From: Solitalea lacus
GTDB taxonomy: Bacteria; Bacteroidota; Bacteroidia; Sphingobacteriales; Sphingobacteriaceae
NCBI RefSeq assembly: GCF_022014595.1
Contig: NZ_CP091740.1
Span: 1,302,001-1,366,000, forward strand
Direction of reading: 5' to 3'
DNA: 64,000 nt
Shown piece after piece: positions 63,107 through 64,000 of the stretch. The notes under the pieces are model-generated. The model made no database searches. It had not been told where the DNA came from and saw only the letters and a program-made list of their open reading frames with translations. The position numbers and the translations under genes were made by a program. Within the stretch, counting starts at the first letter, position 1. Each line of letters starts with the position of its first letter.

Positions 63107-63316
63107 TTAAATACGCCCGAACCTGCGTTTGTATCCATAAAGCTTTCTTTTTTGTACAAAAACGATCATAACCAGAGTTGGAATGACCAAAAACGATAAC
63201 CATTTAAATACAAAATAGGAATCAACGTTGTAAAGGGCATTTAAGGTTTCTTCTGAAAAACCGATTTTAACAAGGAGAGCGCTTACTTTTGATGATAAAT
63301 CTGAAAGTAGCAACAT
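63107..63316 (-). CDS. Small single-pass membrane protein, hypothetical
   Basis: The frame from the ATG at 63316 encodes 69 residues: a short amphipathic start (MLLLSDLSSKVSALLVKIGF), one hydrophobic helix (FVFKWLSFLVIPTLVMIVFV) and a strongly basic tail (QKRKLYGYKRRFGRI). An in-frame start at 63370 would add 18 residues without features. The positive-inside tail predicts an outside N-terminus. I do not recognise the family. It lies between the tRNA genes and tdk. Confidence 0.5.
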   Translation of the reverse strand: MLLLSDLSSKVSALLVKIGFSEETLNALYNVDSYFVFKWLSFLVIPTLVMIVFVQKRKLYGYKRRFGRI

Positions 63317-63411
63317 ATTTTTGGTGTTTGGGTTTGATTGTCTCCTAAAATAGGAAAATAATTTAACCAAAAATAAAATTTTTTGTTAAATTATTTTCCT
63401 ATTAGCTATGT

Positions 63412-63987
63412 TTATCTGTCAAGATTGAAACAAACCCGACAACGTGGTTCATAACTTCCTTTTTCGCCCAATAGTATTGTAGTTTCATTTTCAGTGAGCC
63501 GGTAGGAACGGCTTGCAGGAACTCCACAGCGAACGCAAACTGCAGTGATTTTGGTAACAAACTCAGCTATTGCCATTAATTTAGGGATGGGGCCAAACGG
63601 TTTACCAGTATAATCCATGTCTAAACCTGCAACAATTACTCTAACACCTTTGTTAGCCAATGATTCACACACATTAGGTAGTTCATCGTCAAAAAACTGC
63701 GCTTCATCAATACCTACTACCTGGGTAGTACTGCCTAATAACAGTATTGAAGAGGCGTTTTCTACAGGGGTTGATTGAATTGAATTTAAATCGTGTGAAA
63801 CAACGGCACTAGCATCATAACGGATATCAATGGTAGGTTTAAATATTTCCACTTTTAGCCTTGCAATTTGTGCCCGTCGCAAACGTCTTAATAACTCTTC
63901 GGTTTTTCCAGAAAACATAGGGCCGCAAATAATTTCGATACTGCCACGTTGAAATATTTTTGGTCGTTCAATTCCCTCGTTTATCAT
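63412..63987 (-). CDS. tdk: Thymidine kinase
   Basis: The protein has 191 residues from the ATG at 63987. It is a type II thymidine kinase of nucleotide salvage: P-loop [34 protein letters not shown] with the Walker B-like Asp-Glu, [14 protein letters not shown] (lasso region) and zinc-binding Cys pairs in [14 protein letters not shown] and PRCRVCF. The coding region seems complete, but its promoter may lie beyond the window. Confidence 0.95.
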   Translation of the reverse strand: MINEGIERPKIFQRGSIEIICGPMFSGKTEELLRRLRRAQIARLKVEIFKPTIDIRYDASAVVSHDLNSIQSTPVENASSILLLGSTTQVVGIDEAQFFDDELPNVCESLANKGVRVIVAGLDMDYTGKPFGPIPKLMAIAEFVTKITAVCVRCGVPASRSYRLTENETTILLGEKGSYEPRCRVCFNLDR

Positions 63988-64000
63988 CCACAATCAAATT

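Overview
The window looks like a chromosomal segment of a Bacteroidota bacterium, most likely Sphingobacteriales/Sphingobacteriaceae-like (a Solitalea-type genome would fit, but the genus is a guess). The reasons are the AT-rich background, the many Bacteroidota promoter -7 boxes (TAnnTTTG, in the best cases with TTG 18-19 nt upstream), families mostly confined to that phylum (DUF4293, DUF3857, GIN/DUF2807, the Bacteroidota-type rsmF-like methyltransferase), signal peptides ending in AQ, and the eukaryote-like NADP isocitrate dehydrogenase. Most genes are single housekeeping genes or short operons separated by strong hairpin terminators.

Layout. 1-2.3 kb: end of a TolC-type channel and a MacA/HlyD-type adaptor of an efflux pump. 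2.5-9.2 kb: gpsA, a DEAD-box helicase with a long structured leader, a DUF4293 membrane protein, truA and an MsbA-like ABC exporter. 9.3-16.4 kb: DUF1579 protein, sucD, fabG, an NTF2-like protein, an Omp85-type barrel and a VWA-type membrane protein. 16.5-23.1 kb: TRIC channel, an unusual fusion of a GT2 glycosyltransferase with an outer-membrane barrel, enolase and a DUF3857/transglutaminase-like protein. 23.1-31 kb: NCS2 purine permease, a decayed DUF3857 paralogue, RluA-type synthase, panB, carA, ArsC/Spx-like protein, tandem universal stress protein, DivIC-like protein and a class V aminotransferase. 31.2-34.9 kb: two tandem PKD-type lipoprotein genes, the second split by an IS66 element with a perfect 8-bp target duplication. 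34.9-42.2 kb: icd, S41 protease, GH20 hexosaminidase, an IS110-family element and a GIN-domain protein. 42.3-48.9 kb: MFS transporter, AsmA-like protein, an IS1380 element with perfect inverted repeats and a 5-bp target duplication, and a small membrane protein. 49-53 kb: dnaX, a KefB-type antiporter pseudogene and a secreted repeat protein. 53.6-54.7 kb: rpsF-rpsR-rplI. 54.8-64 kb: FUSC transporter, mtgA, a conserved hypothetical, an rRNA methyltransferase, an Fe-S oxidoreductase pair, two identical tRNA-Phe genes, a small membrane protein and thymidine kinase.

Most notable: (1) the polyprotein-like GT2/outer-membrane barrel fusion with an internal signal-peptide-like segment; (2) an A10 tract in dnaX exactly where slippage would give a gamma-length product, with stop codons at once in both shifted frames; (3) several genes whose promoter box ends 4-8 nt before the start codon, implying leaderless mRNAs; (4) three GC-richer insertion sequences of different families and at least three decayed genes, showing recent mobile-element activity and gene loss. 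I found no CRISPR array, prophage or recognisable defence island.
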